Notes: generated by a model from the letters alone, not told the origin. DNA of 64,000 nucleotides from Roseisalinus antarcticus (GCF_900172355.1 NZ_FWFZ01000005.1:1-64000), one strand, 5' to 3'. Shown: positions 17,134 to 26,307, counted from the stretch's first letter. Numbers and translations: made by a program.

Positions 17134-18495
17134 ATGGGCATTCTGACATTCGAAGAGCTCAAGGGGCGCTGCGCCGCGGGGCAGATCGACACGGTTCTGG
17201 TCTGCATGGTCGACATGCAGGGCCGCCTGATGGGCAAGCGCTTTCACGCCGCCCACTTCTGCGAGAGCGCCCACGCCGAGACCCATTGCTGCAACTACCT
17301 GCTGGCCACCGACCTGGAGATGGCGACCCCCTCGGGCTATGCCGCGACCAGCTGGGAGAAGGGCTATGGCGATTACGTCATGCGGCCCGACCTCTCCACC
17401 CTGCGGCTGGTGCCCTGGCTCGAGGGGACGGCGATGGTGCTGTGCGACGTGCTCGACCACGACACCCATGCGCCGGTGCCCCATTCCCCGCGCCAGATCC
17501 TCAAGGCCCAGGTCGCCCGGGCCGAGGCTCTGGGGCTGTCGCCGGTCATGGCGACCGAGCTGGAGTTCTTCCTGTTCGAGGGCAGCCACGACCAGATCCG
17601 CAAGGGCGGCTTTCGCGATCTCACGCCGATCTCGGGCCACAACGAGGATTACAGTATCCTGCAGACCACCCGCGAGGAGCACGTGATGCGCCCGATCCGC
17701 AACCTGCTGGTCGCGGCGGGCGTGCCGGTGGAGAATTCCAAGGGCGAGGCCGAGACCGGGCAGGAAGAGCTCAACATCCGCTATGCCGGGGCGCTCTTGA
17801 CCGCCGATCACCACACCATCGCCAAGCAGGCCATCAAGGAGATCGCCGACGCGAAGGGTCACGCGGCGAGCTTTCTGCCCAAGTGGCACCACGACAAGGT
17901 CGGCAGCGCCGCCCACGTGCACCAGTCGCTCGTCCGCGACGGCGGCAATGCGTTCCACGATCCGGACGCAGAACTGGGGATGTCGACGCTGATGGGGCAC
18001 TACGTCGCCGGCCTAATCCGGTACGCCGCAGAGACGATGGTGTTCCTGGCGCCGTATGTGAACAGCTACAAACGTTTCGCGCCCGGGACCTTCGCGCCGA
18101 CCAAGGCCGCCTGGTCCATCGACAACCGCACCGCGGGGTTCCGCCTTGTGGGGGCCGGCACACCCGCCGTCCGGATCGAGAACCGGATCCCCGGGTCCGA
18201 CATCAACCCCTACCTCGCCTGCGCAGCACAGCTCGCCGCCGGGCTGGCCGGGATCGAGCAGGAGCTTGCCCTGCCCCCGCCCGTGACCGGCGACCTCTAT
18301 GGCATGACCGAGGTCGCGGATGTGCCGGTCAGCCTGCGTGGTGCCACCGGGGCCTTGCGCCGCTCGGACATGTTGCGGGCCGCCATGGGGGACTGGACGG
18401 TCGACCATTACGTCCGCATGGCCGAGGTTGAGCAGGAAGCCTTCGACCGGGCCGTCACCGACTGGGAAATCGCCCGGGGGTTCGAGAGAGCATGA
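17134..18495 (+). CDS. Glutamine synthetase-family gamma-glutamyl ligase (PuuA/IpuC-like)
   Basis: The 453-residue protein has the GS fold: the ATP and metal site MATELEFFLF, the KWHHDKVGSAAHVHQSL histidine block, NSYKRFAPGTFAPTKAAWSIDNR and VRIENRIPGSDINPYL. It is closer to the group that ligates glutamate to amines (gamma-glutamylputrescine or gamma-glutamyl-alkanolamide synthetases) than to GlnA. The reason is its length and its pairing with an alcohol dehydrogenase. AGGG lies before the ATG. The gene is followed after 118 bases by the iron alcohol dehydrogenase, which suggests use of an amino alcohol or amine as a nitrogen or carbon source. The substrate is not proven. Confidence 0.8.
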   Translation: MGILTFEELKGRCAAGQIDTVLVCMVDMQGRLMGKRFHAAHFCESAHAETHCCNYLLATDLEMATPSGYAATSWEKGYGDYVMRPDLSTLRLVPWLEGTAMVLCDVLDHDTHAPVPHSPRQILKAQVARAEALGLSPVMATELEFFLFEGSHDQIRKGGFRDLTPISGHNEDYSILQTTREEHVMRPIRNLLVAAGVPVENSKGEAETGQEELNIRYAGALLTADHHTIAKQAIKEIADAKGHAASFLPKWHHDKVGSAAHVHQSLVRDGGNAFHDPDAELGMSTLMGHYVAGLIRYAAETMVFLAPYVNSYKRFAPGTFAPTKAAWSIDNRTAGFRLVGAGTPAVRIENRIPGSDINPYLACAAQLAAGLAGIEQELALPPPVTGDLYGMTEVADVPVSLRGATGALRRSDMLRAAMGDWTVDHYVRMAEVEQEAFDRAVTDWEIARGFERA

Positions 18496-18613
18496 GGCGA
18501 TCCGCGACAAGGGCCCGACCGTGCCGGGTGGCTTTGCCGCCCCGCACGGTCGCGAACGCGCGGGCGCAGGCATCCCCGCACAGGTTTCAACAATTCAGGA
18601 AGGCGCCACCAAG

Positions 18614-19759
18614 ATGCTGCTGAACGCAAACTGGTCCTATCCCACCGCGATCCGCTTCGGCGCGGGCCGCATTGCCGAATTGCCCGACGCCTGCCGCGCG
18701 GCGGGCATCCTGCGCCCCCTGCTGGTGACCGACAAGGGGCTGGCGGGCCTGCCCGTCACGGCCCATGCGCTCGACATGCTCGAGGCCGGCGGGCTGGGCC
18801 GCGCCGTGTTCTCGCAGGTCGACCCGAACCCGAACGAGATCAACCTCGCCGCGGGGCTCAAAGCCTTTCGCGCGGGCGGGCACGACGGCGTTGTGGCCTT
18901 CGGCGGCGGATCGGCGCTCGACCTCGGCAAGATCGTCGCCTTCATGGCCGGGCAGACCCGCCAGGTCTGGGATTTCGAGGATATCGGCGACTGGTGGATC
19001 CGCGCCGACAGCCGCGCAATCGCCCCCGTCGTCGCCGTGCCGACCACCGCTGGCACCGGGTCCGAGGTCGGCCGCGCGGGCGTGCTGACCAATTCGCAGA
19101 CGGCCCGGAAGAAGATCATCTTTCACCCCGGCATGCTCGCCGCGACCGTCATCGCCGACCCGGAGCTGACGGTGGGGATGCCCCGGGCGATCACCGCCGG
19201 CACCGGCATGGATGCCTTCGCCCATTGTCTGGAGGCCTATTGCTCTCCGCATTTCCACCCGATGAGCCAGGGGATCGCGCTGGAGGGGCTGCGGCTGGTG
19301 AAGGATTACCTGCCCCGCGCCCATGCCGACGGCGCGGACATCGAGGCCCGCGGCCAGATGCTGGCCGCCGCCTCGATGGGCGCGGTGGCGTTCCAGAAGG
19401 GGCTGGGCGCGATACACGCCCTGTCCCACCCGATCGGGGCGGTTCACCACACGCACCATGGCACCACCAATGCCGTGGTCATGCCCGCTGTGCTGCGGTT
19501 CAACCGCCCCGCCATCGAGGATCGGATCGCCCGCGCGGCCGCCTATCTCGGGCTCGCGCCGGGGTTCGATGCCTTCCTGGACCTTGTGATCGACCTGAAC
19601 GCGCGGCTGGGCATCCCCGCCTCGCTCACCGCGCTCGGCGTGACGGACCCGGACATCGACGCGCTGACCCGCGCGGCGCTGGACGATCCGTCCTGTGGCG
19701 GCAACCCGCGCGAGCTGACGCCGGACGCGGTTCGCGCCCTCTTCGAGGAGACCCTCTAG
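18614..19759 (+). CDS. Iron-containing alcohol dehydrogenase
   Basis: The 381-residue group III (Fe) alcohol dehydrogenase has a GGGSALDLGK nucleotide-binding region, VPTTAGTGSEVGRAG, and metal ligands in MDAFAHCLEAY (Asp and His) and HALSHPIGAVHHTHHG (two His). It oxidises an alcohol to an aldehyde with NAD. The frame is open further upstream, but ATG 18614 gives the family start (MLLNANWSYPTAIRFG). The synthetase upstream suggests that it oxidises a gamma-glutamylated alcohol or a related aldehyde or alcohol pair. Confidence 0.88.
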   Translation: MLLNANWSYPTAIRFGAGRIAELPDACRAAGILRPLLVTDKGLAGLPVTAHALDMLEAGGLGRAVFSQVDPNPNEINLAAGLKAFRAGGHDGVVAFGGGSALDLGKIVAFMAGQTRQVWDFEDIGDWWIRADSRAIAPVVAVPTTAGTGSEVGRAGVLTNSQTARKKIIFHPGMLAATVIADPELTVGMPRAITAGTGMDAFAHCLEAYCSPHFHPMSQGIALEGLRLVKDYLPRAHADGADIEARGQMLAAASMGAVAFQKGLGAIHALSHPIGAVHHTHHGTTNAVVMPAVLRFNRPAIEDRIARAAAYLGLAPGFDAFLDLVIDLNARLGIPASLTALGVTDPDIDALTRAALDDPSCGGNPRELTPDAVRALFEETL

Positions 19760-19777
19760 CCGCCGGGCGGGCGCCCG

Positions 19778-20368
19778 TCAGCCCTGCACCGCGTTGCGCC
19801 GCTTGCTGCTGAACAGCCAATAGCCGAGGCCCAGCGCGATCGCCCCCGCGCCAATCGCGGCGATGGCGTTGAAGGCCGTTGCCGAGGCCTCTTCCAGCTG
19901 ACCGGCAAAGCCGTAGCCGATCCCGAGGTAGATCCCGATCCAGACCAGCTCGCCCGCCAGTCCCCACAGCGCGAAGCTGCCCCAGGGCTGCCGCGCGGCC
20001 CCCGCGGCGAAATTGACGTATGGCCCCACTGGCGAGAACAACCAGCGCGACAGGAAGACGATGACCCCGCCCCGTTCGGCCAGCATCGTCTCGGCCCTGC
20101 GCAGCAGGCCGTGACTCTCCAGCCGCGCCGCGAGCCGCGCGCCGCCGAGCCGGCCCAGCGCATAGACGCTATGATCCCCCGCCGCGACCCCGAGCAGCGC
20201 CCCCCCGGCCACGGCGCCGATCCCGAGGTCGCCGACCGCGGTGAACCCGCCCGCCGCCAGCATCAAGATCGACGCGGGCACCGGAAGCGCGAAACAGGAC
20301 AGGAAGATCGCCACCGTCAGCAGCAGCGCCCCGTAGTGCGGCACGAGGGCAAGCAGCCAATCGGTCAC
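19778..20368 (-). CDS. DedA-family inner membrane protein
   Basis: The 196-residue membrane protein has four to five hydrophobic stretches and the DedA/SNARE-associated features FLSRWLFSPVGPYVNFAAGA and GELVWIGIYLGIGYGFA. DedA proteins move lipids such as undecaprenyl phosphate or phosphatidylethanolamine across the inner membrane. It overlaps the upstream 115-residue membrane protein by ATGA and converges with the alcohol dehydrogenase gene. Confidence 0.85.
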   Translation of the reverse strand: MTDWLLALVPHYGALLLTVAIFLSCFALPVPASILMLAAGGFTAVGDLGIGAVAGGALLGVAAGDHSVYALGRLGGARLAARLESHGLLRRAETMLAERGGVIVFLSRWLFSPVGPYVNFAAGAARQPWGSFALWGLAGELVWIGIYLGIGYGFAGQLEEASATAFNAIAAIGAGAIALGLGYWLFSSKRRNAVQG

Positions 20369-20712
20369 GGCCGCCCCTCCTTCGCATCCAGGCGGGACAG
20401 TGCGGCTTCGAGCTCTGCGATCACGGCCTCGACCGGGACGCCGCGGGCGCGGGCGATCTCGGCCATGGTCGAGGCGCGCGGATCTGGACGGGGAAAGCCG
20501 GCCTCGGCGTTCAGGGCGCGGGGCGCGTAATCGTGCATCCGCGCCACGATGCCGACCGTCATCCAGGGCTTGATCGGCTGCAGTTCGGGCGGCGACCAGA
20601 AAAGCACGCTCGCCAGCAGCCGCAGGGCAAAGAACAGGGCCACCGCGAGCGACATCAGGAACGCGCCCGTGGGCAGCGGCCGGTCGCGGAATGCATCCAG
20701 AAGGCGTTTCAT
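20365..20712 (-). CDS. Small membrane protein, unknown function
   Basis: The 115 residues have one clear membrane segment near residues 16-38 (TGAFLMSLAVALFFALRLLA). A cytoplasmic or periplasmic tail ends in a helical part (MAEIARARGVPVEAVIAELEAAL). I do not recognise a family. The four-base overlap with the DedA gene and common direction suggest that the two work together. Confidence 0.7.
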   Translation of the reverse strand: MKRLLDAFRDRPLPTGAFLMSLAVALFFALRLLASVLFWSPPELQPIKPWMTVGIVARMHDYAPRALNAEAGFPRPDPRASTMAEIARARGVPVEAVIAELEAALSRLDAKEGRP

Positions 20713-20818
20713 GGCATCCGATCCATATTTGACAGTCTAACGGGTCTTGGACGGGTTTCCCGTCGCAGAACGCGCAAGAACCATGCAGCTGCGGTCGATG
20801 CCCAGCGAAATGTCCACC

Positions 20819-20872
20819 AAAAAAGCCCGGTGCCTCCGATTGCGCCGTTCGGAAGGCGCTCCCGCCGCACCG
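20819..20872 (-). terminator. Possible terminator after choV
   Basis: On the minus strand an outer pair CGGTGC/GCACCG encloses a GCGCC/GGCGC pair and is followed, after three bases, by a run of six T. It lies about 70 bases beyond the choV stop. The stem is interrupted, so this is only a candidate. No gene was found between 20713 and 20940. Confidence 0.4.
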
Positions 20873-20940
20873 CTTTGGCAGTCCGGCTTCGTCGTCGGCT
20901 CACGGTGCGTCCGAGCTCTGACGACACGCGGGCGGCGGGG

Positions 20941-21975
20941 TCAGTCGTCGCCGTGCCCCTGCGGGTTCAGCAGGCTGCGCAGCAGGGCGCCCCGGGTGAC
21001 CTGGCCCACGACCTTGCCGTCGTCGATCACCGAAACGGGTACGGAGGTGTCGGCGAGCACGGCCATGACCTCGCCCATGGTCGCGTCGACCGGCATCCGC
21101 CCCTCGGCCTGCGGGCCGGCCGGCTCCATCACGTCCCCGGCGGTCAGAACGCCCAGGGGGTTCATATGGGCCACGAATTCCGCGACATAGGCGTTGGCGG
21201 GGTTCGAGAAGATCTCTTGCGGGGTGCCGCATTGCACGATGCGGCCGCCCTCCATGATCGCGATCCGGTTGCCGATCTTGAAGGCCTCGTCGAGGTCGTG
21301 GCTGACGAAGATGATGGTCCGACGGAGGCGCTGCTGAAGCTCCAGCAACTCGTCCTGCAGCTTGGTCCGGATCAACGGGTCGAGCGCGGAGAACGGCTCG
21401 TCCATCAGCAGGATCGGCGCTTCGGTGGCAAAGGCGCGGGCCAGCCCGACGCGCTGCTGCATGCCGCCCGATAGGTCACCGACCTTGCGGTCGGCCCATT
21501 CCGACAGGCCCACCAGCTCCAGCTGCTTGTCGACCTGGGCGTTCCGCTCGGCCTTGCGCATGCCGGCCAGTTCCAGCCCCAGCGCCACGTTCTCGCGCAC
21601 GCTGCGCCATGGGAGCAGGCCGAACTGCTGAAAGACCATCGAGACGCATTCCCGCCGCAGCCGCTGCAACTCGGCCGCGGAGCATTGCGGCATCGTCGCC
21701 GACCACTCCCCGTCGTGGACGGTGACACTGCCCCGTGCGATCGGGTTCAGCCCGTTGACCGCCCGCAGCAGGGTCGACTTGCCGGAGCCGGACAGGCCCA
21801 TCAGCACCAGGATCTCGCCCTCGGCCACCGAGAGGGTGCAATCGTGCACGCCGAGGACCTGCCGCGTTTCGGCCTGGATTTCCGAGCGGGTCTTGCCCGC
21901 GTCCATCAGCGGCAGCGCCTTCTCCGGCTTCTCACCGAAGACGATGGAGACATTGTCGATGTCGACGGCGCTCAT
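20941..21975 (-). CDS. choV: Choline ABC transporter, ATP-binding protein
   Basis: The 344-residue ProV/OpuAA-type ATPase has Walker A (GLSGSGKST), the signature LSGGMQQRVG, Walker B LLMDEPFSALD and the switch His in FVSHDLDEAF. A C-terminal regulatory extension follows (CBS-like, from about residue 265). Its start overlaps the choW stop by ATGA. The divergent bet genes show that the ligand is choline or a close relative. Confidence 0.92.
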   Translation of the reverse strand: MSAVDIDNVSIVFGEKPEKALPLMDAGKTRSEIQAETRQVLGVHDCTLSVAEGEILVLMGLSGSGKSTLLRAVNGLNPIARGSVTVHDGEWSATMPQCSAAELQRLRRECVSMVFQQFGLLPWRSVRENVALGLELAGMRKAERNAQVDKQLELVGLSEWADRKVGDLSGGMQQRVGLARAFATEAPILLMDEPFSALDPLIRTKLQDELLELQQRLRRTIIFVSHDLDEAFKIGNRIAIMEGGRIVQCGTPQEIFSNPANAYVAEFVAHMNPLGVLTAGDVMEPAGPQAEGRMPVDATMGEVMAVLADTSVPVSVIDDGKVVGQVTRGALLRSLLNPQGHGDD

Positions 21976-22805
21976 TTCGACCTCACCCGCAGCATCCGGT
22001 CCAGCATGATCGCCACGGCGACGATCACGAAGCCGCTCTCGAATCCGAGGCCGGGGTCGTTGCGACCCAGCGCCTGCACCACGGGCTTGCCCAGGCCGTC
22101 GGCCCCGACATAGGCCGCGATCACCACCATCGACAGCGACAGCATGATGACCTGGTTCAGCCCGGCCATGATCTGCGGCACGGCATAGGGGATCTCGACC
22201 TTCCAGAGGATCTGCGACTTGGTGGCCCCGAAAGCCTCGGCCGCCTCGAGCAGCGGCGTCGGCGTCTTGGACACGCCGAGATAGGTCAGCCGGATCGGCG
22301 CGGGCACCACGAAGATCACGGTGGCGAAGAGCCCGGGCACCATGCCGAGGCCGAAGAAGACGATCGCCGGGATCAGGTAGACGAAGGTCGGCAGGGTCTG
22401 CATCAGGTCGAGCACCGGGCTGATCGCCTGGTAGGCCCGTGGCCGGTGCGCGAGAAAGATGCCGATGGGCACGCCGACGCCCATGCAGACAAGGCAGGAG
22501 GACAGCACGAGCGCGAGGCTGTCGGTCGTCTCTTCCCAGTAATCCTGGTTTAGGATGAACAGCAGGCAGACCGCGACCAGAAGGCAGACCTTCCACGACC
22601 GCTGCAACCCCCATGTGACAACGACGAACAGGACGACGATCAGCAGCGGCGGCGGCGTCTGAAGGCACCAGACGATCCCATCGATCAGCCACTCCAGCGC
22701 ATCGCTGAGCGTGTCGAAGAAGGGGCGCGCGTTGGTCTTGAGCCAGTCGACGGCCGCCTCGGATCCGTCGCCCATGGGAATCTTGTAGTCAGTCAGCCAA
22801 TCCAT
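21972..22805 (-). CDS. choW: Choline ABC transporter, permease
   Basis: The 277-residue integral membrane protein of the ProW/OpuAB type has about six hydrophobic segments and the ATPase-contact (EAA) loop EAAEAFGATKSQILWKVEIPYAVPQIMAGLNQ. It forms the channel for choline import with ChoV and ChoX. An AGAGGGG site precedes the ATG. The gene lies 48 bases after choX and overlaps choV. Confidence 0.93.
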   Translation of the reverse strand: MDWLTDYKIPMGDGSEAAVDWLKTNARPFFDTLSDALEWLIDGIVWCLQTPPPLLIVVLFVVVTWGLQRSWKVCLLVAVCLLFILNQDYWEETTDSLALVLSSCLVCMGVGVPIGIFLAHRPRAYQAISPVLDLMQTLPTFVYLIPAIVFFGLGMVPGLFATVIFVVPAPIRLTYLGVSKTPTPLLEAAEAFGATKSQILWKVEIPYAVPQIMAGLNQVIMLSLSMVVIAAYVGADGLGKPVVQALGRNDPGLGFESGFVIVAVAIMLDRMLRVRSK

Positions 22806-22853
22806 GCCTGCCCCTCTTGTGGAAAGGGGGCCGAGACGGCCCCCTTTCTTGCA

Positions 22854-23774
22854 TTACTCGGAGAGTGCGGCGTCGACGGCGGCCACGGCATCGCCGCCGT
22901 CCATCGTCGTCACACCGTCGAGCCAGGCCATCCAGGTATCGGGATTGGCCGCAAGCCAGTTCTTCGCGGCATCCTCGGGGTCGACCCCGTCATTGAGGAT
23001 CGCGCTCATGATCTCGTTTTCCATGGCGAGCGTGAACGACAGGTTCTCCAGCAGCGTGCCGACATTGGGGCATTCGGCGACATAGCCCGCGCGGGTGTTG
23101 GTCGCGACGATGGCGCCGCCGAGGTCCGGCCCGAAGTAATCGTCACCCCCCGGCAGGTAGGTCATGTCGTAATTGGCATTCATCGGATGGGGCTCCCAGC
23201 CGAGAAAGACCACGGGCTCGTCCCGGTCAGTGGCGCGCTCGACCTGGGCCAACATGCCCTGTTCGGAGGATTCGACCACGTCGAACTCGGACAGGCCGAA
23301 GGCGTCGGCGTCGATCATGTCGAGGATCAGGCGGTTGCCGTCGTTGCCGGCCTCGATGCCGTAGATCTTGGCGTCGAGCGCCTCGGCGGCCTGGGCGATG
23401 CTGGCGAAATCGGTGATCCCCGCGGCGACGCCGACCGCGTTGGTCGCCAGCGTGTATTTCGCGCCTTCGAGGTTGGTGCGCACGGTGTCGACCGTGCCGG
23501 CCTCGCGGTAGGTCGCGATGTCGCCCTCCATCGTCGGCATCCAGTTGCCGAGGAACACGTCGATATCGCCTTCGGCCAGCGAGGCATAGGTCACCGGCAC
23601 CGACAGGATGTCGGTCGTGGTCTCGTAGCCCAACGCCTCGAGCACGGTCGAGGTCGCCGCCGTCGTGGCGGTGATGTCGGTCCAGCCGACATCGGAGAAC
23701 CGGACGGTTCCGCAATCGGCGAAGGCGGTCCCGGCGCAGAGCGCGAGGGCGGAGGCTGTCGAAATGAGTTTCAT
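22854..23774 (-). CDS. choX: Choline ABC transporter, periplasmic binding protein
   Basis: The 306-residue secreted protein has a signal peptide (MKLISTASALALCAGTAFA) followed by the mature start DCGTVRFSDVGWTDI, typical of ChoX/ProX. It captures choline in the periplasm with a cage of aromatic residues; WMPTM and FLGWEPHPMNANYDM are the expected regions. The ATG at 23772-23774 has GGGAG six bases upstream. It is first in choXWV, divergent from betI. Confidence 0.93.
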   Translation of the reverse strand: MKLISTASALALCAGTAFADCGTVRFSDVGWTDITATTAATSTVLEALGYETTTDILSVPVTYASLAEGDIDVFLGNWMPTMEGDIATYREAGTVDTVRTNLEGAKYTLATNAVGVAAGITDFASIAQAAEALDAKIYGIEAGNDGNRLILDMIDADAFGLSEFDVVESSEQGMLAQVERATDRDEPVVFLGWEPHPMNANYDMTYLPGGDDYFGPDLGGAIVATNTRAGYVAECPNVGTLLENLSFTLAMENEIMSAILNDGVDPEDAAKNWLAANPDTWMAWLDGVTTMDGGDAVAAVDAALSE

Positions 23775-23812
23775 GGTGGTCTCCCGGTATGACGCCCCGT
23801 GAACGGGGCAGA

Positions 23813-23834
23813 TTATTGATTGACGAGTCAATAA
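23813..23834. promoter_or_regulatory. BetI-type operator between choX and betI
   Basis: TTATTGA and TCAATAA (7 bp, perfect) are arms of a 22-bp palindrome with eight bases between them. It sits 39 bases before choX and 54 before betI, in an otherwise GC-rich region. BetI of other proteobacteria binds such AT-rich TTGA...TCAA palindromes and releases them when choline is bound. One site could control both divergent operons. Confidence 0.7.
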
Positions 23835-23887
23835 ACGACGGTCTAGCTCTGGATTGCAACCCGAAAGCCGTGAATCGGACCCGTGTG

Positions 23888-24457
23888 ATGTCAGCAGAGC
23901 CTAAACGCCGCGCACAACTTGTCGAGGCCACCATAGCCGAGATCGGCGATGTGGGCTCTCTGAACGTGACGGTCAGCCGGATTGCAAAGCGTGCGGGCAT
24001 GTCCTCGGCGTTGGCGTTTCACTACTTCGGCGACAAGGAGCAGATATTCCTCGCCGCCATGCGCTATATCCTGACGGTCTACGGCGCAGAGGTGCGCGGG
24101 GCGCTCGTCACGGCCGACGGGCCCCGCCAGAGGGTCGAGGCGCTGATCCGCGCCTCGTTCTCGTCGGCCAATTTCCGGCGAGAGGCGATCGCCGCCTGGC
24201 TGAATTTCTACGTGCTGGCCCAGACCTCCGAAGGGGCGCGGCGACTGTTGCGCATATATCGCAGGCGGCTGCATTCGAACCTTGTCCATGGCCTGCGCCC
24301 GCTTGCCGGCGATGTCGCGCCCGGCGTCGCCCAGCGCATCGCCGGGCTGATCGACGGGCTTTACCTGCGCCACGCGCTCGACCCCGAGGGCGACGGCCAG
24401 ACCGCCGCGGCGCTGGTCTTTCATGCGCTCGACGCGGAATTGAGGACACTACGATGA
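23888..24457 (+). CDS. betI: TetR-family repressor of choline metabolism
   Basis: This is a 189-residue TetR-type regulator. The N-terminal helix-turn-helix is RRAQLVEATIAEIG...VTVSRIAKRAGMSSALAFHYFGDKEQIFLAAM, and the C-terminal ligand domain has AIAAWLNFYVLAQTSEGARRLLRIYRRRL, typical of BetI. The start at ATG 23888 fits BetI length; GTG codons lie just upstream. Choline is the usual inducer. The gene overlaps betC by ATGA. Confidence 0.9.
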   Translation: MSAEPKRRAQLVEATIAEIGDVGSLNVTVSRIAKRAGMSSALAFHYFGDKEQIFLAAMRYILTVYGAEVRGALVTADGPRQRVEALIRASFSSANFRREAIAAWLNFYVLAQTSEGARRLLRIYRRRLHSNLVHGLRPLAGDVAPGVAQRIAGLIDGLYLRHALDPEGDGQTAAALVFHALDAELRTLR

Positions 24458-25962
24458 CCGGACCCAACATCCTGATCCTGATGGTCGACCAGCTGAACGG
24501 GACGCTGTTTCCGGACGGCCCGGCGGACTGGCTGCACGCGCCGAACCTTCGACGACTCGCCGCGCGCTCGACCCGGTTTGCCAACGCCTATACCGGCTCG
24601 CCGCTCTGTGCGCCGGCGCGGGCATCGTTCATGTCCGGCCAACTGCCCAGCCGGACCGGCGTCTACGACAACGCGGCAGAGTTCGCGTCCTCGATTCCGA
24701 CCTATGCCCACCACCTGCGCCGGGCAGGCTATCACACGGCGCTTTCGGGCAAGATGCACTTTGTCGGCCCCGATCAGCTGCACGGCTTCGAACAGCGCCT
24801 GACCACGGACATCTACCCGGCCGATTTCGGCTGGACGCCGGATTACCGAAAGCCGGGCGAGCGGATCGACTGGTGGTATCACAACCTGGGCTCGGTGACC
24901 GGTGCCGGGGTGGCCGAGATCACCAACCAGATGGAATACGACGACGACGTCGCGCATCACGCCTGCCAGAAGCTCTATGACCTGTCGCGCGGGGCCGATC
25001 CGCGGCCCTGGTGCCTGACTACCAGCTTCACCCACCCGCACGACCCCTACGTGGCGCGGCGCAGGTACTGGGACCTCTACGAGGAGTGCGACCACCTGCT
25101 GCCCGAGGTCGCGGCGATCCCCTATGCCGACCACGACCCCCATTCGAAACGCCTGTTCGATGCCAACGACTGGCGCAACTTCTCGATCTCCGAGGAGGAC
25201 ATCCGCCGCTCCCGCCGCGCCTATTTCGCCAACATCTCCTATCTCGACGACAAGATCGGAGAGATCCTCGACGTGCTGGAAGCGACCCGGCAGGAGGCGA
25301 TCGTCGTCTTCGTCTCGGACCACGGCGACATGCTGGGCGAGCGGGGGCTGTGGTTCAAGATGTCGTTCCGCGAAGGCTCTGCCCGGGTGCCGCTGATGAT
25401 CTCGGCGCCGCAGATGGCGCCGGGGCTGGTCGAGGGGCCGGTCTCCAGCCTCGACGTGACGCCGACGCTCTGCGACCTCGCCGGGATCTCGATGGAGGAG
25501 GTGGCGCCCTGGACCGACGGCATCTCCGTCACCGGCCTCGCCGGGGCGCAGCCGCGCGAGGCGCCCGTCCGGATGGAATATGCCGCCGAAGGCTCCGAGG
25601 CGCCGATGGTGGCGCTGGTGCGGGGCCAGTGGAAATACACCCGCTGTGCGCTCGACCCCGAGCAGCTCTTCGATCTGGGCCGCGACCCGCAGGAGTGCGC
25701 GAACCTTGCCGAGGACTCCGCCCAGGCGGAGCGGCTGGCCGCCTTCCGCGCGGAGGCCGACGCGCTCTGGGATCTCGACCGTTTCGACGGGCAGGTGCGC
25801 GAAAGCCAGGCCCGCCGCTGGGTGGTCTACGAGGCGCTGCGCAACGGCGCCTATTTCCCCTGGGATTTCCAGCCGTTGCGCGATGCCTCCGAACGCTACA
25901 TGCGCAACCACATGGACCTCAACATACTTGAAGAGTCCAAGCGTTTCCCGCGTGGAGAGTGA
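24454..25962 (+). CDS. betC: Choline-sulfatase
   Basis: The 502-residue type I sulfatase releases choline from choline-O-sulfate. The formylglycine site is Cys52 in CAPAR (C-x-P-x-R). Metal ligands appear in NILILMVDQLN and VFVSDHGDMLGERG. The long C-terminal part (HMDLNILEESKRFPR) matches choline-sulfatases rather than arylsulfatases. In roseobacters choline sulfate is both an osmolyte and a food source. No signal peptide is present, so it acts in the cytoplasm. It is coupled to betI by overlap. Confidence 0.94.
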   Translation: MTGPNILILMVDQLNGTLFPDGPADWLHAPNLRRLAARSTRFANAYTGSPLCAPARASFMSGQLPSRTGVYDNAAEFASSIPTYAHHLRRAGYHTALSGKMHFVGPDQLHGFEQRLTTDIYPADFGWTPDYRKPGERIDWWYHNLGSVTGAGVAEITNQMEYDDDVAHHACQKLYDLSRGADPRPWCLTTSFTHPHDPYVARRRYWDLYEECDHLLPEVAAIPYADHDPHSKRLFDANDWRNFSISEEDIRRSRRAYFANISYLDDKIGEILDVLEATRQEAIVVFVSDHGDMLGERGLWFKMSFREGSARVPLMISAPQMAPGLVEGPVSSLDVTPTLCDLAGISMEEVAPWTDGISVTGLAGAQPREAPVRMEYAAEGSEAPMVALVRGQWKYTRCALDPEQLFDLGRDPQECANLAEDSAQAERLAAFRAEADALWDLDRFDGQVRESQARRWVVYEALRNGAYFPWDFQPLRDASERYMRNHMDLNILEESKRFPRGE

Positions 25963-25964
25963 CC

Positions 25965-26279
25965 ATGCGCAAAGAACATTGCTGCGACACCATGCGCGCC
26001 CGGATCGCCCCCGTCTGCGACCAGCATCCCGACCCCTGGGACTGCAACAAGGCGCTGATGGTCTATTGGCCGCGCGAGGACGCCTACGGGATCATGAACC
26101 GGATCGAGGGCGAGCGCATGACCTCGCGCATCCGCTTCTGCCGGTGGTGCGGCGACCCCAAGCGCGACCTGAGCGACGCGCGTCTCGACGCGCTTGAAGA
26201 GCTGGGCATCGACTGGGCGACAGACCCCGTGCCCGAAGACTTCCAGACCGACACATGGTGGCGCCGCCGCGGGCTCTGA
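25965..26279 (+). CDS. DUF6980-like cysteine-rich protein inside the bet operon
   Basis: The 104-residue protein has an N-terminal HCCDTM and [12 protein letters not shown], and a FCRWCGDPK knuckle, so several Cys and His could bind a metal. It resembles small proteins annotated DUF6980, in my memory. It starts two bases after the betC stop (GGAG precedes ATG 25965; a GTG at 25959 is an alternative) and lies 28 bases before betB. Its place between betC and betB suggests a link to betaine synthesis, but no role is known. Confidence 0.75.
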   Translation: MRKEHCCDTMRARIAPVCDQHPDPWDCNKALMVYWPREDAYGIMNRIEGERMTSRIRFCRWCGDPKRDLSDARLDALEELGIDWATDPVPEDFQTDTWWRRRGL

Positions 26280-26307
26280 CCCGCCGCGCCCCGAAAGGAC
26301 CAGACCG

